DNA of 39,214 nt from Acidobacteriaceae bacterium (lineage in GTDB: Bacteria > Acidobacteriota > Terriglobia > Terriglobales > Acidobacteriaceae). Of this stretch, positions 26,882 to 34,961 are shown piece by piece. Made by a program: the position numbers and the translations under genes. Below the pieces are notes generated by a model. That model ran no database searches. It was not told where the DNA came from and saw only the letters and a program-made list of their open reading frames with translations. Position 1 is the first letter of the stretch; each line of letters opens with the position of its first letter. The stretch is from contig DAHVZT010000145.1 of assembly GCA_027323885.1 (NCBI GenBank), positions 1-39,214 of the forward strand. Direction: 5' to 3'.

Positions 26882-27178
26882 ATGGATTTTAGAGTTCGTC
26901 CCGGAGAAATACAGGAAGACCAGTTGACCGCGCTGATGGAAAGCTATTCTTCACGCTGGCCGACAAGCTTATTTATGGGGGCTGCGTTAGCCGCCATCGT
27001 CGGTTCCGCTCTGCTCAAAAGCCAGGGCAAGCACCAGCATGCGCTGTTCGTCGGGCAATGGGCTGCCCCGTTTTTGATCCTGGGACTGTACAACAAAACC
27101 GTAAAGCAGCACGGGTCCGATACGCATCGCTCGGGCTCCCAGGAATCCAGCCAATCCGAGTTGCGTGAAGCCCGCTGA
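26882..27178 (+). CDS. Small hypothetical membrane protein
   Basis: 98 residues, with an AGGAG ribosome site about 9 nt before the ATG. Residues 29-45 (TSLFMGAALAAIVGSALL) and 57-72 (FVGQWAAPFLILGLY) are hydrophobic enough for two membrane helices. The C-terminus is polar with many Ser, Gln and Glu. The pattern 'SLFMGAALAAI.GS.LL...GK...A.FVGQW.AP.LI.GLY' may be a conserved family in related genomes, which I cannot confirm. It lies between the GH42 leader and the repeat-rich spacer. Confidence 0.65.
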   Translation: MDFRVRPGEIQEDQLTALMESYSSRWPTSLFMGAALAAIVGSALLKSQGKHQHALFVGQWAAPFLILGLYNKTVKQHGSDTHRSGSQESSQSELREAR

Positions 27179-27196
27179 TTTTTTGCGGATAGTTTG

Positions 27197-27229
27197 ATTC
27201 TTTACGTATTCTTTACGCATTCTCTACGC
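27197..27229 (+). repeat. Three tandem 11-bp repeats (ATTCTTTACGY)
   Basis: ATTCTTTACGT, ATTCTTTACGC and ATTCTCTACGC follow each other exactly, 11 bp each, starting 18 nt after the stop of the 98-aa gene. An 11-bp spacing puts each copy on the same DNA face. TTTACG with 5-nt gaps is the sort of direct repeat bound by OmpR/PhoB-type response regulators. The 27179-27476 spacer contains this, the hairpin and the C-rich tract below. Confidence 0.65.
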
Positions 27230-27245
27230 AATAGACCGTCCCCGG

Positions 27246-27295
27246 CCCACCCTGAAACCGCACATACGCAAGTATGATTCCGGCTTCGGGGTGGG
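27246..27295 (+). promoter_or_regulatory. Long imperfect hairpin capped by a GCAA tetraloop
   Basis: CCCACCCTGAAACCG (27246-27260) pairs with CGGCTTCGGGGTGGG (27281-27295): 13 Watson-Crick pairs, one G-U wobble and one A-C mismatch. Inside, CATAC-GCAA-GTATG forms a perfect 5-bp stem with a GNRA tetraloop. There is no T-run afterwards, so it is not a standard terminator. It may be a structured RNA leader of the downstream phosphatase gene or a repetitive palindromic element. Confidence 0.5.
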
Positions 27296-27419
27296 AGCGA
27301 ACTTCGGGCGTCTATTCCAGCCTCGCGAGTCCGTGGAGTGGGCACGCTGTTCCTCCTCTCCGCATCAGGTGTAAGCTCCCCAGAATCCAAGCCCACGTTT
27401 ACAGGTTTCCCACGGCGGG

Positions 27420-27452
27420 CCCACAAGCCCCCCACAAGCCCCCCCAAGCCCC
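27420..27452 (-). repeat. C-rich 11-bp tandem repeat, G-quadruplex motif on minus strand
   Basis: CCCACAAGCCC occurs twice in tandem (27420-27430, 27431-27441), followed by a degenerate third copy (27442-27452). On the minus strand this reads as four G-runs of at least three G with loops of 3-5 nt, which satisfies the usual G-quadruplex pattern. It ends 24 bp before the ATG of the HAMP-SpoIIE gene. Confidence 0.6.
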
Positions 27453-27476
27453 TTTGTTACACTCGGCCTATCAGGT

Positions 27477-29690
27477 ATGGGCAATAGAATCCGGGCGTTT
27501 GAGGAACGAACTTGCGCTCTGTTGCATAGCAGCGCTCCCTCCGGGCGCTCGGGACGCGTGGCGTTCTGGTCTTTGCTCACCGCTCTGTGCCTTTTTACAT
27601 TGCGAATTGTTCCCGGCATTGGGACCGGACTCCGCGCATGGTCTTGGCTTGCGCTCCTGACGGGGTTGTTTTTCAGTGTGCCTGCCATATTCCGCTGGAT
27701 GCGATGGAAATTGCTATGGCGGCTGCGGAACCGCCTCTTTGTCACCTATTTACTGATCGGCGTTACGCCAGTCGTTCTGCTTGGAGTTCTGGCAGCCGGG
27801 GCCGCTTATGTCCTGTTCGGCCAATTCGCGAACTTCGCCGCCACGACGGAGATTGAAACTCAACTGCTGCAACTTTCCGCGAACAATGAATCCCTCGCGC
27901 GGCACATCCAGCACGCTCTCCTGTCCACCAGTGGAGCACTGGCAACTCCACATTCGGGCAGGAGCAGAACTCCGGGTTCCGGATGGGCGCAGTCTGGAGA
28001 AATACCTCCTGAAGTGCAGACCGTCATCGACATTCCGGAGCTACGGGTCGGCCTGTATATCGATGGCAAACTGCGGCCATTCCCGGTCCCGCCCGAACAT
28101 GCTCTCACATCCCTGCAAAGTCCGCCTGGCTGGATCAAAGACGGTTTCCGCGGCTTGACCTTGGATCAGGAGCACGTTTTCTTCCGCGCCATTACTCGGG
28201 AGAAGGTGAACGGTCATACCCTCACGGTAGTCACGAGCCTGCCGCTCGACGCTGGATTTCTTGGTCGAGTGGCAAGCGGCCTGGGCAAAATAAGCCTTCT
28301 TCCCAAGGTGCGCATTGCGGAGAATGGTGTGGAATACAACCAGCGCGACGTGAAGACATCCGCAGGCGTCTCGGGCAGCGCGAGAGGCGCTGTTGCGACG
28401 CCCGTTCCTGGCAAACCCGATTCTCCGGATGATGGTGCGGCGTTTGGCGGCACTCTGCCGAAAGGCACCGGCATCTTCGATATTCCCATCACCTTTCCCA
28501 CCACAGTAGAGACGGTCGACTGGACGACCGGCAAGCGCATCGCGGTCGTCGCCCTGGTGACCTCACGCCCGTCGCTCCTGTATCAGCGGCTGTTCCGTGA
28601 GTCGGTTGCGATAGGTGGCGGAGTTCGCGCGGCGATCATTCTGGCTGCCGTCGTGTTTACATGTCTCGAGTTGCTTGCTATTTTTCTTGCCAGCCGCTTA
28701 AGCCGCACGATTACCCACTCCGTGTCCGATCTCTACCATGCGACCCGGGAGGTCGATCAGGGACGCCTGACCTACCGCATTCCGGTGACGCGGCACGACC
28801 AGTTGGCCGCGCTAAGCCAATCGTTCAATCTGATGACGGAGTCGCTGCTGCGCCTGCTCCAGGAACAGAAGGAAAAAGAACGCCTGCAAAGCGAAATGGC
28901 CATCGCGCAGGAGGTGCAGGCGAATCTTTTTCCGGCCGCCGCCGTGCGCGTTGGAGAACTGGAACTGCACGGATTGTGCCGCCCGGCCCGCAGCGTCAGC
29001 GGCGATTACTATGATTTCCTGGTGCTCGGCCATGGAGAACTCTGCCTGGCCATAGGCGACATCAGCGGCAAAGGAATTTCCGCTGCGTTGCTTATGGCCG
29101 GTCTGCATTCCGCCGTGCGCGCGTACCGGTTCGCCAGCGAGGAATTGTTTGCCGGTGGCACAATCGACAGCCAAATTGGGCAGCTTCAGGATGCGCAGGG
29201 CAATATCATTCCCCGCGAGGCGTTTCGTTCGCCCGGCAATTTGCTGCGCCTCCTGAATCAACATCTGTACCGCAGCACACAGCCGGAAAAATACGCCACT
29301 CTCTTTCTCGCCTACTACGACGCTGCCACCCGCGTGCTCCGCTACTCGAACGGAGGGCAATTGCCGCCTCTTATTTTGCGTGCGAATGGCTCGGTCGTTC
29401 GACTCGATCGGGGCGGCACCGTGATTGGCCTGCTCGACAACATGTTCTATCAGGAAGGCTCGGTCGCGCTCGATCCCGGCGACATTCTTGTTGCGTACAG
29501 CGATGGCGTGACCGAGCCGGAGAACGAATACGGCGACTTTGGTGAAGACCGGATGGTGGATCTGGTTCACCGCAATCGCAGCCTGCCGCTGGAAGAAATC
29601 ACCCACCGTGTCATGCAGGCGCTGGATGACTGGATCGGCGCCGCGGAACAACCGGACGACATCACACTTGTCCTGGCCCGGCAGCACTAA
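27477..29690 (+). CDS. Membrane HAMP-SpoIIE (RsbU-like) protein phosphatase
   Basis: 737 residues. The N-terminal third has hydrophobic segments (about 28-46, 58-72 and 88-117), then an extracytoplasmic domain (about 118-370), a membrane helix (about 378-402), a HAMP domain (about 405-460), a coiled coil (QEKERLQSEMAIAQEVQANL), and a SpoIIE/PP2C phosphatase from about 494. Metal-binding motifs are SGDYYDF, GDISGKGISAALLMAG and the C-terminal QPDDITLVL. This is the layout of sensor phosphatases that control partner-switching sigma regulation; the ligand is unknown. AGG lies only one nt before the ATG, so the ribosome site is poor. A second SpoIIE protein with a different sensor part is at 5336-7921. 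Confidence 0.92.
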   Translation: MGNRIRAFEERTCALLHSSAPSGRSGRVAFWSLLTALCLFTLRIVPGIGTGLRAWSWLALLTGLFFSVPAIFRWMRWKLLWRLRNRLFVTYLLIGVTPVVLLGVLAAGAAYVLFGQFANFAATTEIETQLLQLSANNESLARHIQHALLSTSGALATPHSGRSRTPGSGWAQSGEIPPEVQTVIDIPELRVGLYIDGKLRPFPVPPEHALTSLQSPPGWIKDGFRGLTLDQEHVFFRAITREKVNGHTLTVVTSLPLDAGFLGRVASGLGKISLLPKVRIAENGVEYNQRDVKTSAGVSGSARGAVATPVPGKPDSPDDGAAFGGTLPKGTGIFDIPITFPTTVETVDWTTGKRIAVVALVTSRPSLLYQRLFRESVAIGGGVRAAIILAAVVFTCLELLAIFLASRLSRTITHSVSDLYHATREVDQGRLTYRIPVTRHDQLAALSQSFNLMTESLLRLLQEQKEKERLQSEMAIAQEVQANLFPAAAVRVGELELHGLCRPARSVSGDYYDFLVLGHGELCLAIGDISGKGISAALLMAGLHSAVRAYRFASEELFAGGTIDSQIGQLQDAQGNIIPREAFRSPGNLLRLLNQHLYRSTQPEKYATLFLAYYDAATRVLRYSNGGQLPPLILRANGSVVRLDRGGTVIGLLDNMFYQEGSVALDPGDILVAYSDGVTEPENEYGDFGEDRMVDLVHRNRSLPLEEITHRVMQALDDWIGAAEQPDDITLVLARQH

Positions 29691-29730
29691 GCAGGTCGGC
29701 AAATTCGAATCCGCGCCGGCTGCGGCGGCG

Positions 29731-30969
29731 TCATCGCCTCGATTGCAAATTGAATGCTTTTACTGCGATGTCGTTGGGGGAACGTCCTGCAGGCAGCATG
29801 GTGAACAGACTATGGGTCAATGTGCGAACAACCGCTACGTCTCCGGTTCGGGTATCTACAGCAAATAACAAGTGGCCCGCTTTGGACAATGCCATCGCTT
29901 TGGGACCATCGCCAGTCGGTGCGGCGCCAACAAGCTGCGCATCGTCGATGCTGAATACGCCAAGAGAATCTGCGTCGAGGTTGCTGACATAGAGGGTCGC
30001 ATTGTCCGCACTCACGACTCCGCGCACAGGATGCGTGCCGATCAGGTAGGCGGCGCCGACTTCATTGGTGCTGGTGTCAATTTCCGAGACCGAGCCGCTG
30101 CCGTAATTGACCGCAAAAATCTCGCCCCCGTCCGGCTTCAGCGCCAGATTCACGGGCGTGGTTCCGACATCGAGCAGGGCCAGCAAAGAATCGGCGCGAG
30201 CGGAGTCTGCATCGATCCTCCTGCGTCTCGTGGCCGTATTCGCAGGCTTCGCCAGCGACAAAGCCATGACCTGGTGGCCGCCGGAACAGGCGACGAATGC
30301 CTTATTGGAATCTGGCAGCACGGCAATGTCTGTGGCGCCAGGGCAACCGCTCCACACGCTCCGGACGCGCAGCGATTTAGTATCGACAAGGCTGACGCTG
30401 CCGCTGGCCCGGTTTGATACCACAACGGTGTTCCCGTCCGGACTTACCGCCGCCACCTCAGGCGATTCACCCACGCCAATGGCTGCGATCTCTCGCCGCT
30501 CTCCAAGATCGAGCACGGAAACGTTATTCGATCCTGAATTTGCGACATAGCCGCGCGTTCCATCCTGGCTGACCGAAATAGAAGACGGACGGCGATGCAC
30601 CGCGATTTGCGCAACCACCCGGTTTTTTTCCGCGTCGATTACGCTGACGGAGTTGCTGCCGGTGTTGACGACATAGACTTCGTTCCGTCTCGGATTGACG
30701 GCCACGCCAGTGGGACCGGCCCCCACGGGAATCGTGCGGTCCTGGCGAACGTTCACCACGTCCAGCACGGTGACAGAGTTGCTGCCGCCGTTCGTCACAT
30801 ACGCGTATTCGCGATAATTGGCCGGGTAATCGGGAAAGTCGTGCGGACGGCAGCCAGGGAGCAGAGAAGTGAGCCCGGCCAGGAAAAGGAATGGCGCTCG
30901 ACGGAACTGCCGTGAGCGCCAGAGATCCCGCCCGGCGGATCGGGTGGTGCAAAGGCGCGCCTTCGTCAA
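29731..30969 (-). CDS. YVTN-type beta-propeller lipoprotein
   Basis: 412 residues from a TTG at 30969, eight nt after the DAHP synthase stop. The track start at 31161 lies deep inside that gene and its first 60 residues are an Arg/Ser-rich shadow. A short hydrophobic segment and lipobox (FLFLAGLTSLLPGC) mark a lipoprotein. The body contains YVTN-style blades, for example YAYVTNGGSNSVTVLDV, VYVVNTGSNSVSVIDA and GYVANSGSNNVSVLDL, probably seven. The ribosome site is unclear, so the exact start is uncertain. It may be cotranscribed with the DAHP synthase. It is convergent with the HAMP-SpoIIE gene. Confidence 0.85.
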   Translation of the reverse strand: MTKARLCTTRSAGRDLWRSRQFRRAPFLFLAGLTSLLPGCRPHDFPDYPANYREYAYVTNGGSNSVTVLDVVNVRQDRTIPVGAGPTGVAVNPRRNEVYVVNTGSNSVSVIDAEKNRVVAQIAVHRRPSSISVSQDGTRGYVANSGSNNVSVLDLGERREIAAIGVGESPEVAAVSPDGNTVVVSNRASGSVSLVDTKSLRVRSVWSGCPGATDIAVLPDSNKAFVACSGGHQVMALSLAKPANTATRRRRIDADSARADSLLALLDVGTTPVNLALKPDGGEIFAVNYGSGSVSEIDTSTNEVGAAYLIGTHPVRGVVSADNATLYVSNLDADSLGVFSIDDAQLVGAAPTGDGPKAMALSKAGHLLFAVDTRTGDVAVVRTLTHSLFTMLPAGRSPNDIAVKAFNLQSRR

Positions 30970-30976
30970 GGAGTAG

Positions 30977-32053
30977 CTACTTCGCCTTTGCAGGGACTGC
31001 AACCTCTTCCCCCCGGTAGACGTGGATACCGTCCGGCACATCGCGGTGAAGGATGCGGGCGATCTGGCGGACTTCTCCGACCATATCGGCAAACTGCTCA
31101 GGGAAGATCGACTGCGCGCCGTCCGACAAAGCGCGGTCCGGTTGGTGATGGACTTCCACAATCAGGCCGTCCGCTCCCACCGCTACGGCGGCACGCGCCA
31201 GAGGGACGACCTTGTTGCGCTTGCCCGTGCCGTGGCTTGGATCGACGATAATCGGCAGATGGCTCAGGCGCTGCACGGCGGGAACGATGCTCAGGTCGAG
31301 CGTGTTGCGTGTGTGATCGACAAAAGTCCGCACGCCGCGTTCGCACAGGATCACCTGATAGTTGCCCTCGCTCATCACATACTCAGCGGCCATCAGCAAT
31401 TCTTCCAGAGTGGCCGCCATGCCGCGCTTCAGCAGGATAGGCTTGCGGGTGCGGCCCGCCTCGCGCAGCAGAGTGTAATTCTGCATATTGCGCGCGCCAA
31501 TCTGAATTACGTCCGCATACTTCTCCACCAGATCGAGCGACTCGCGGTCCAGCGCTTCAGTCACGATGCGCAGACCGAAGGCATCGCGAATCTCGACCAT
31601 GATTTTGAGAGCTTCTTCGCCCATGCCCTGGAAAGCATAGGGCGAAGTGCGCGGCTTGTATGCCCCGCCGCGAAAGAACTGCGCACCCGCGGCGGCGACC
31701 TGTTCGGCCACAGCAAAGGCCTGCTCGTGCGTTTCAATGGAACAAGGGCCAGCCACAATCGCCAGGTTCTTTCCGCCGATGGAGGCATCGGTTCCGGGGA
31801 AGTGAATTACTGTGTCTTCTTCCTTGACCTCACGACTGACCAGCTTGTACGGCTTGGTAACTCGAATGACCTCGGCCACGCCCGACAGTTCCTCGAAAGT
31901 GCCCTGGTTGATGGTGCCCTGGTTGCCGGTGATGCCGATCGCGGTACGCTGCGCGCCTGGCAGCGGATGAGGACGAAGTCCAAGACTTTCAATGTGCTCA
32001 CAGACAGCGCGGACTTCTTCCTCCGTGGCCTGCGTCTTCATTACGATCAGCAT
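30977..32053 (-). CDS. aroF: 3-deoxy-7-phosphoheptulonate synthase (type I-beta)
   Basis: Condenses phosphoenolpyruvate and erythrose 4-phosphate, the first step of the shikimate pathway to aromatic amino acids. 358 residues. Residues 1-70 form the small ferredoxin-like N-terminal regulatory domain of the I-beta group ([17 protein letters not shown]), which can mediate allosteric inhibition. The barrel has [45 protein letters not shown] and [18 protein letters not shown] lies about six nt before the ATG. It follows the ccm genes on the same strand after about 146 bp, and precedes the YVTN lipoprotein. Confidence 0.96.
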   Translation of the reverse strand: MLIVMKTQATEEEVRAVCEHIESLGLRPHPLPGAQRTAIGITGNQGTINQGTFEELSGVAEVIRVTKPYKLVSREVKEEDTVIHFPGTDASIGGKNLAIVAGPCSIETHEQAFAVAEQVAAAGAQFFRGGAYKPRTSPYAFQGMGEEALKIMVEIRDAFGLRIVTEALDRESLDLVEKYADVIQIGARNMQNYTLLREAGRTRKPILLKRGMAATLEELLMAAEYVMSEGNYQVILCERGVRTFVDHTRNTLDLSIVPAVQRLSHLPIIVDPSHGTGKRNKVVPLARAAVAVGADGLIVEVHHQPDRALSDGAQSIFPEQFADMVGEVRQIARILHRDVPDGIHVYRGEEVAVPAKAK

Positions 32054-32199
32054 GGGTGACCCTCTCTTTTAGGCTATTTTATCGGTTGGCACTGCCGGTG
32101 AATCGAAGAATCGCGTTTGGTTATCGGTTGGATCAAGAGCGAAGAACCTGACGTTCCGCGCCGTCACGTCCTGGTGGGGAATGGAAAGCAGCAGCCCAT

Positions 32200-32301
32200 C
32201 TACTTGCGCAGGCGTCGCCAGCCCAGCAGGATCGAGCTCAAATAGCCAAGCTGCAGCGTCCATACAAAGATGTAGGCGATCACCAGATGCCGATGTCCCA
32301 T
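32200..32301 (-). CDS. ccmD: CcmD-like small membrane protein
   Basis: 33 residues, too short for the ORF track by itself. The ATG at 32301 has GGAG five nt upstream. One membrane helix (VIAYIFVWTLQLGYLSSIL) is followed by a basic tail (GWRRLRK), as in CcmD, which stabilises CcmA/B/C and releases haem-CcmE. It lies 26 bp after ccmC on the same strand. CcmD proteins are too short for sequence alone, so the call rests on topology and place. The region 32054-32199 beyond it has no gene I can support. Confidence 0.6.
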   Translation of the reverse strand: MGHRHLVIAYIFVWTLQLGYLSSILLGWRRLRK

Positions 32302-32327
32302 ACCAACTCCAATCTTCTGTCCAGACT

Positions 32328-33044
32328 TTACCGCACGGACTGCAGGGTGCTCTCGAGTGCACGCAGCGTTGCGTCCTGGTCGGCCCGCTGGCGCTTGCGC
32401 TGCAATTGATAACGCAGCGTCACCAGCAACACTCCCCAGGCAAACCATCCCGCCACGTTTAGAACAAACGCGGGAACCATATGCGGATCAATCCCTGTGT
32501 CTGGACCGCCAAAGAAAACCGGCGAAGGGTGCTGGGTGCGCCACCATCGAATCGACATGTACACAATCGGAACATCGATGGCCGCGAACACGGAAAGCAC
32601 TGCGGCCAGCGTCTGCGTCTGTCCCCCGGCGGTAAAGCGGCGCAGAAGAAGATAGCTGACATACAGCAGCCAGAGCATCAGAAAGCTGGTAAGCCGCGCA
32701 TCCCATGTCCACCAGATGCCCCAGGCCGCGCGGCCCCACAGCATACCTGTCGCAAGGCCGATGCTCGCAAAAACGAGAGTCACCTCCGCGGCGGCGAGCG
32801 CCAGTGCATCCGCCGCCTGCGCGCGTAAGGGATTGGAACGCCGGATGAGCAGGTAAGCTGCGGACGCGGCAAAGTTCACGTATGGAAACAGCAGCGCCAT
32901 GATGGCCGACGGAACGTGGTAATAGAAGATGCGCTGGACTTCGCCCATCGTCGCTTCCGTGGGCGCTACAAAGATAGCCTGATAGAAGCCCACTGCAAGA
33001 ATCGCCAGCGCGATTGGCAGACCGACTTGGAGGGTTCGTTTCAT
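32328..33044 (-). CDS. ccmC: Haem exporter subunit CcmC
   Basis: Polytopic membrane protein that handles haem and loads it onto CcmE at the outer face of the inner membrane. 238 residues with six predicted helices. The tryptophan-rich haem-handling motif is visible as WGIWWTWDARLTSF, and conserved His residues flank it (YHVPSAIM and the MVPAFVLNVAGW region). It sits between ccmB and the CcmD-like gene in the same direction. Confidence 0.93.
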   Translation of the reverse strand: MKRTLQVGLPIALAILAVGFYQAIFVAPTEATMGEVQRIFYYHVPSAIMALLFPYVNFAASAAYLLIRRSNPLRAQAADALALAAAEVTLVFASIGLATGMLWGRAAWGIWWTWDARLTSFLMLWLLYVSYLLLRRFTAGGQTQTLAAVLSVFAAIDVPIVYMSIRWWRTQHPSPVFFGGPDTGIDPHMVPAFVLNVAGWFAWGVLLVTLRYQLQRKRQRADQDATLRALESTLQSVR

Positions 33045-33081
33045 ATCCTACGCAAAGGGACGACTCTAGTTTACGCCAACG

Positions 33082-33756
33082 CTACTCTGCGTCCAGCACG
33101 GTTTCAAACAGCAGCAGGCATAGCGTGACAAAAATGATGTCATAGCCGCTGAGCATACGAATCCACAGGCCCGGATCCGATTCCCCGGTCAGGATCGCCG
33201 TCGTCGACTGCACCATGGCCAGCAGCGCCGGTACGGAGACGGGAAACAGAATCAACGGCAACAGCATTTCCCGGTTGCGGGTGCGCAGCGACAGGGCCGC
33301 AAAAAACGTTCCATTTACCACAAGCGCCAGAGTTCCCAGCGGCAGTACCAGCAGCATCAGCCAGCCCTGGCCGATGGCGCGCAGGTTATAGAAAATGATG
33401 AACAGCGGAGCGAGCACGACCTGAATCATGGTGACGAACAGAAAATTCGCCAGCACCTTGGACAGGAACAGCGCGCTGGCCGGGCTGGGGGCCATGCGCT
33501 GCGCGTCCAGGACCCGGTTGCGCAGCTCTCGTGTCCAGGTCTGATTGAGCGCCGTGACGGAGGCGAACAGCAGCGCGACCCAGAGGATGCCGCCTGCGAT
33601 CTGACGCGAAACCGCCATCGTGGGATCGAAGGCGAAGCTGAACAGCACCACGACAAGCAGCGAAAAGAAGAGCATTCCGTTCAGAGCGTCTTTCGATCGC
33701 CACTCCAGCCGCAGGTCTTTTTGCAGATGTGCCCAGACGGTTCGCGCGTAGTTCAT
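33082..33756 (-). CDS. ccmB: Haem exporter subunit CcmB
   Basis: Membrane subunit that pairs with the CcmA ATPase to release haem-loaded CcmE. 224 residues with six hydrophobic helices. The N-terminus HLQKDLRLEWRSKDALNGMLFF, the GGILWVALLFASVTALNQTW region and the FPVSVPALLA motif match the family. It overlaps the end of ybaK by 4 nt (ATGA), so translation is probably coupled. Confidence 0.93.
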   Translation of the reverse strand: MNYARTVWAHLQKDLRLEWRSKDALNGMLFFSLLVVVLFSFAFDPTMAVSRQIAGGILWVALLFASVTALNQTWTRELRNRVLDAQRMAPSPASALFLSKVLANFLFVTMIQVVLAPLFIIFYNLRAIGQGWLMLLVLPLGTLALVVNGTFFAALSLRTRNREMLLPLILFPVSVPALLAMVQSTTAILTGESDPGLWIRMLSGYDIIFVTLCLLLFETVLDAE

Positions 33757-34253
33757 CGTGTGGTCTCGCCGGGCGCCACGGACGATGTGCGGACCAGATC
33801 GACCAATTGCGCCTGCGCCGCACGGATGTAGTCCGCCGGTGAAAGCAGAAGCTGCAGGCCCCGCATGCCGGCGGAAACGGAGATTCGGTCGAAGATCTCG
33901 ATCGTTTCCTCCGCGAAAACAGGAAACGCTTTTTTGCTGCCAAACACGGTCACGCCTCCGCGAATATATCCGGTAAGCGGCTGCACTTCTGTTATGGGGA
34001 CAAGCTCCGCGCGTTTGCCTCCGGCAGCAGCGGCAAGCTTTTTAAAGTCCAGCTCGCCGGCCACGGAAAGCACGGCGAAAACAATCTGCTCGTGATCGAC
34101 CCGGCAAAGGAGCGTCTTGAAAACCTGCTCGGGCGGCAGACCAATTTTTCTTGCCACAGTCTCGCCGGAAAGGTCGTCCGGGTCCACCGTGTATTCGCGC
34201 GTCTCGTAGCGGATCGCCAGCGCATCCAGCATGCGGCATGCATTGGTTTTCAC
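33753..34253 (-). CDS. ybaK: Cys-tRNA(Pro)/YbaK-family deacylase
   Basis: Hydrolyses mischarged aminoacyl-tRNA, typically Cys-tRNA(Pro), in trans. 166 residues, the YbaK/EbsC length. The sequence has the beta-alpha YbaK fold with GLPPEQVFKTLLCRVD, a Lys-Phe-rich middle (LDFKKLAAAAGGK), the substrate loop TGYIRGGVTVFG and the terminal LSPADYI. It lies between ccmA and ccmB and overlaps both by 4 nt, which places it inside the haem-export operon. This is unusual for a translation-quality gene; a role tied to Cys-rich cytochrome c production is only speculation. Confidence 0.92.
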   Translation of the reverse strand: MKTNACRMLDALAIRYETREYTVDPDDLSGETVARKIGLPPEQVFKTLLCRVDHEQIVFAVLSVAGELDFKKLAAAAGGKRAELVPITEVQPLTGYIRGGVTVFGSKKAFPVFAEETIEIFDRISVSAGMRGLQLLLSPADYIRAAQAQLVDLVRTSSVAPGETTR

Positions 34254-34936
34254 GCGGCGCTTCCTTCCGGGGAGAAAAACTCCATGGCTGCAATCTGGCC
34301 TTCGTGCATGGTGCAGAAGCAGTCCGCGATTGGCCGCGCCAGCTCCGGCTGATGAGTCGTCAGCAGGATTGTCTTTCCTTCGGCGCGCAGTTTTCCAAGC
34401 ACCTGCAGCATTTTGGAACTGCTGGCAAAGTCCACATTGGAAAACGGCTCGTCCAGCAGCAGCAGTTCGGGTTTGCTCATCAAGACACGCGCGAGCGCCG
34501 CACGCTGCCGCATCCCTTGAGAAAACTTGCCGACGGGCCGGTCCAGCGCCGCATCCAGCCCGACAAGATCCAGGGCCTCTTCAGGTTTCCACATGGGTTC
34601 GGCGGACGGATCGGCATCGGCATAGAGCCGTGCGGCGTAGCCGAGATTTTCAAGCGCCGTCAGCTCGTCATACACCATGGAATCATGACTCAGATATCCG
34701 ATACGCCGCCGGATTGCCGCCACGTCTTGCGAGCCGAGCACCGTGACTTTGCCGAAGCTGGGACGGATGAGCCCCGCCAGAATGCGCAGCAGCGTGGATT
34801 TGCCGGCGCCGTTTTGTCCGAGTATGACAAAGGTCTTTCCCGCGCTAAGCTCGGCGGTCACCTTTCGCAGCGCGGCAAAGTCACCGTAGACCTTGGACAC
34901 TTCATTCAGATGAATAGCGCGCGTGGCAGAGGGCAC
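34250..34936 (-). CDS. ccmA: Haem exporter ATPase CcmA
   Basis: ABC-type ATPase that energises release of haem from CcmC onto CcmE. 228 residues from the GTG at 34936. The track start at 35191 overlaps ccmE and its first 85 residues are Arg/Pro-rich shadow. Walker A GQNGAGKSTLLRIL, signature FSQGMRQRAALARVL and Walker B LLLLDEPFSN are all present, as is the switch His in LLTTHQPELA. There is no good ribosome site, so coupling with upstream ccmE (25 bp away) is likely. Its stop overlaps the ybaK start by 4 nt. Confidence 0.9.
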   Translation of the reverse strand: MPSATRAIHLNEVSKVYGDFAALRKVTAELSAGKTFVILGQNGAGKSTLLRILAGLIRPSFGKVTVLGSQDVAAIRRRIGYLSHDSMVYDELTALENLGYAARLYADADPSAEPMWKPEEALDLVGLDAALDRPVGKFSQGMRQRAALARVLMSKPELLLLDEPFSNVDFASSSKMLQVLGKLRAEGKTILLTTHQPELARPIADCFCTMHEGQIAAMEFFSPEGSAA

Positions 34937-34961
34937 GAGTGGAGTATACGAAATCAGCCGT

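Noticed and set aside
32069-32362. 97-aa minus-strand ORF overlapping ccmC, the CcmD-like gene and the spacer
   Set aside because: The start lies inside ccmC and the frame has no ribosome site or recognisable domain. The downstream part (32069-32199) has no start with support.
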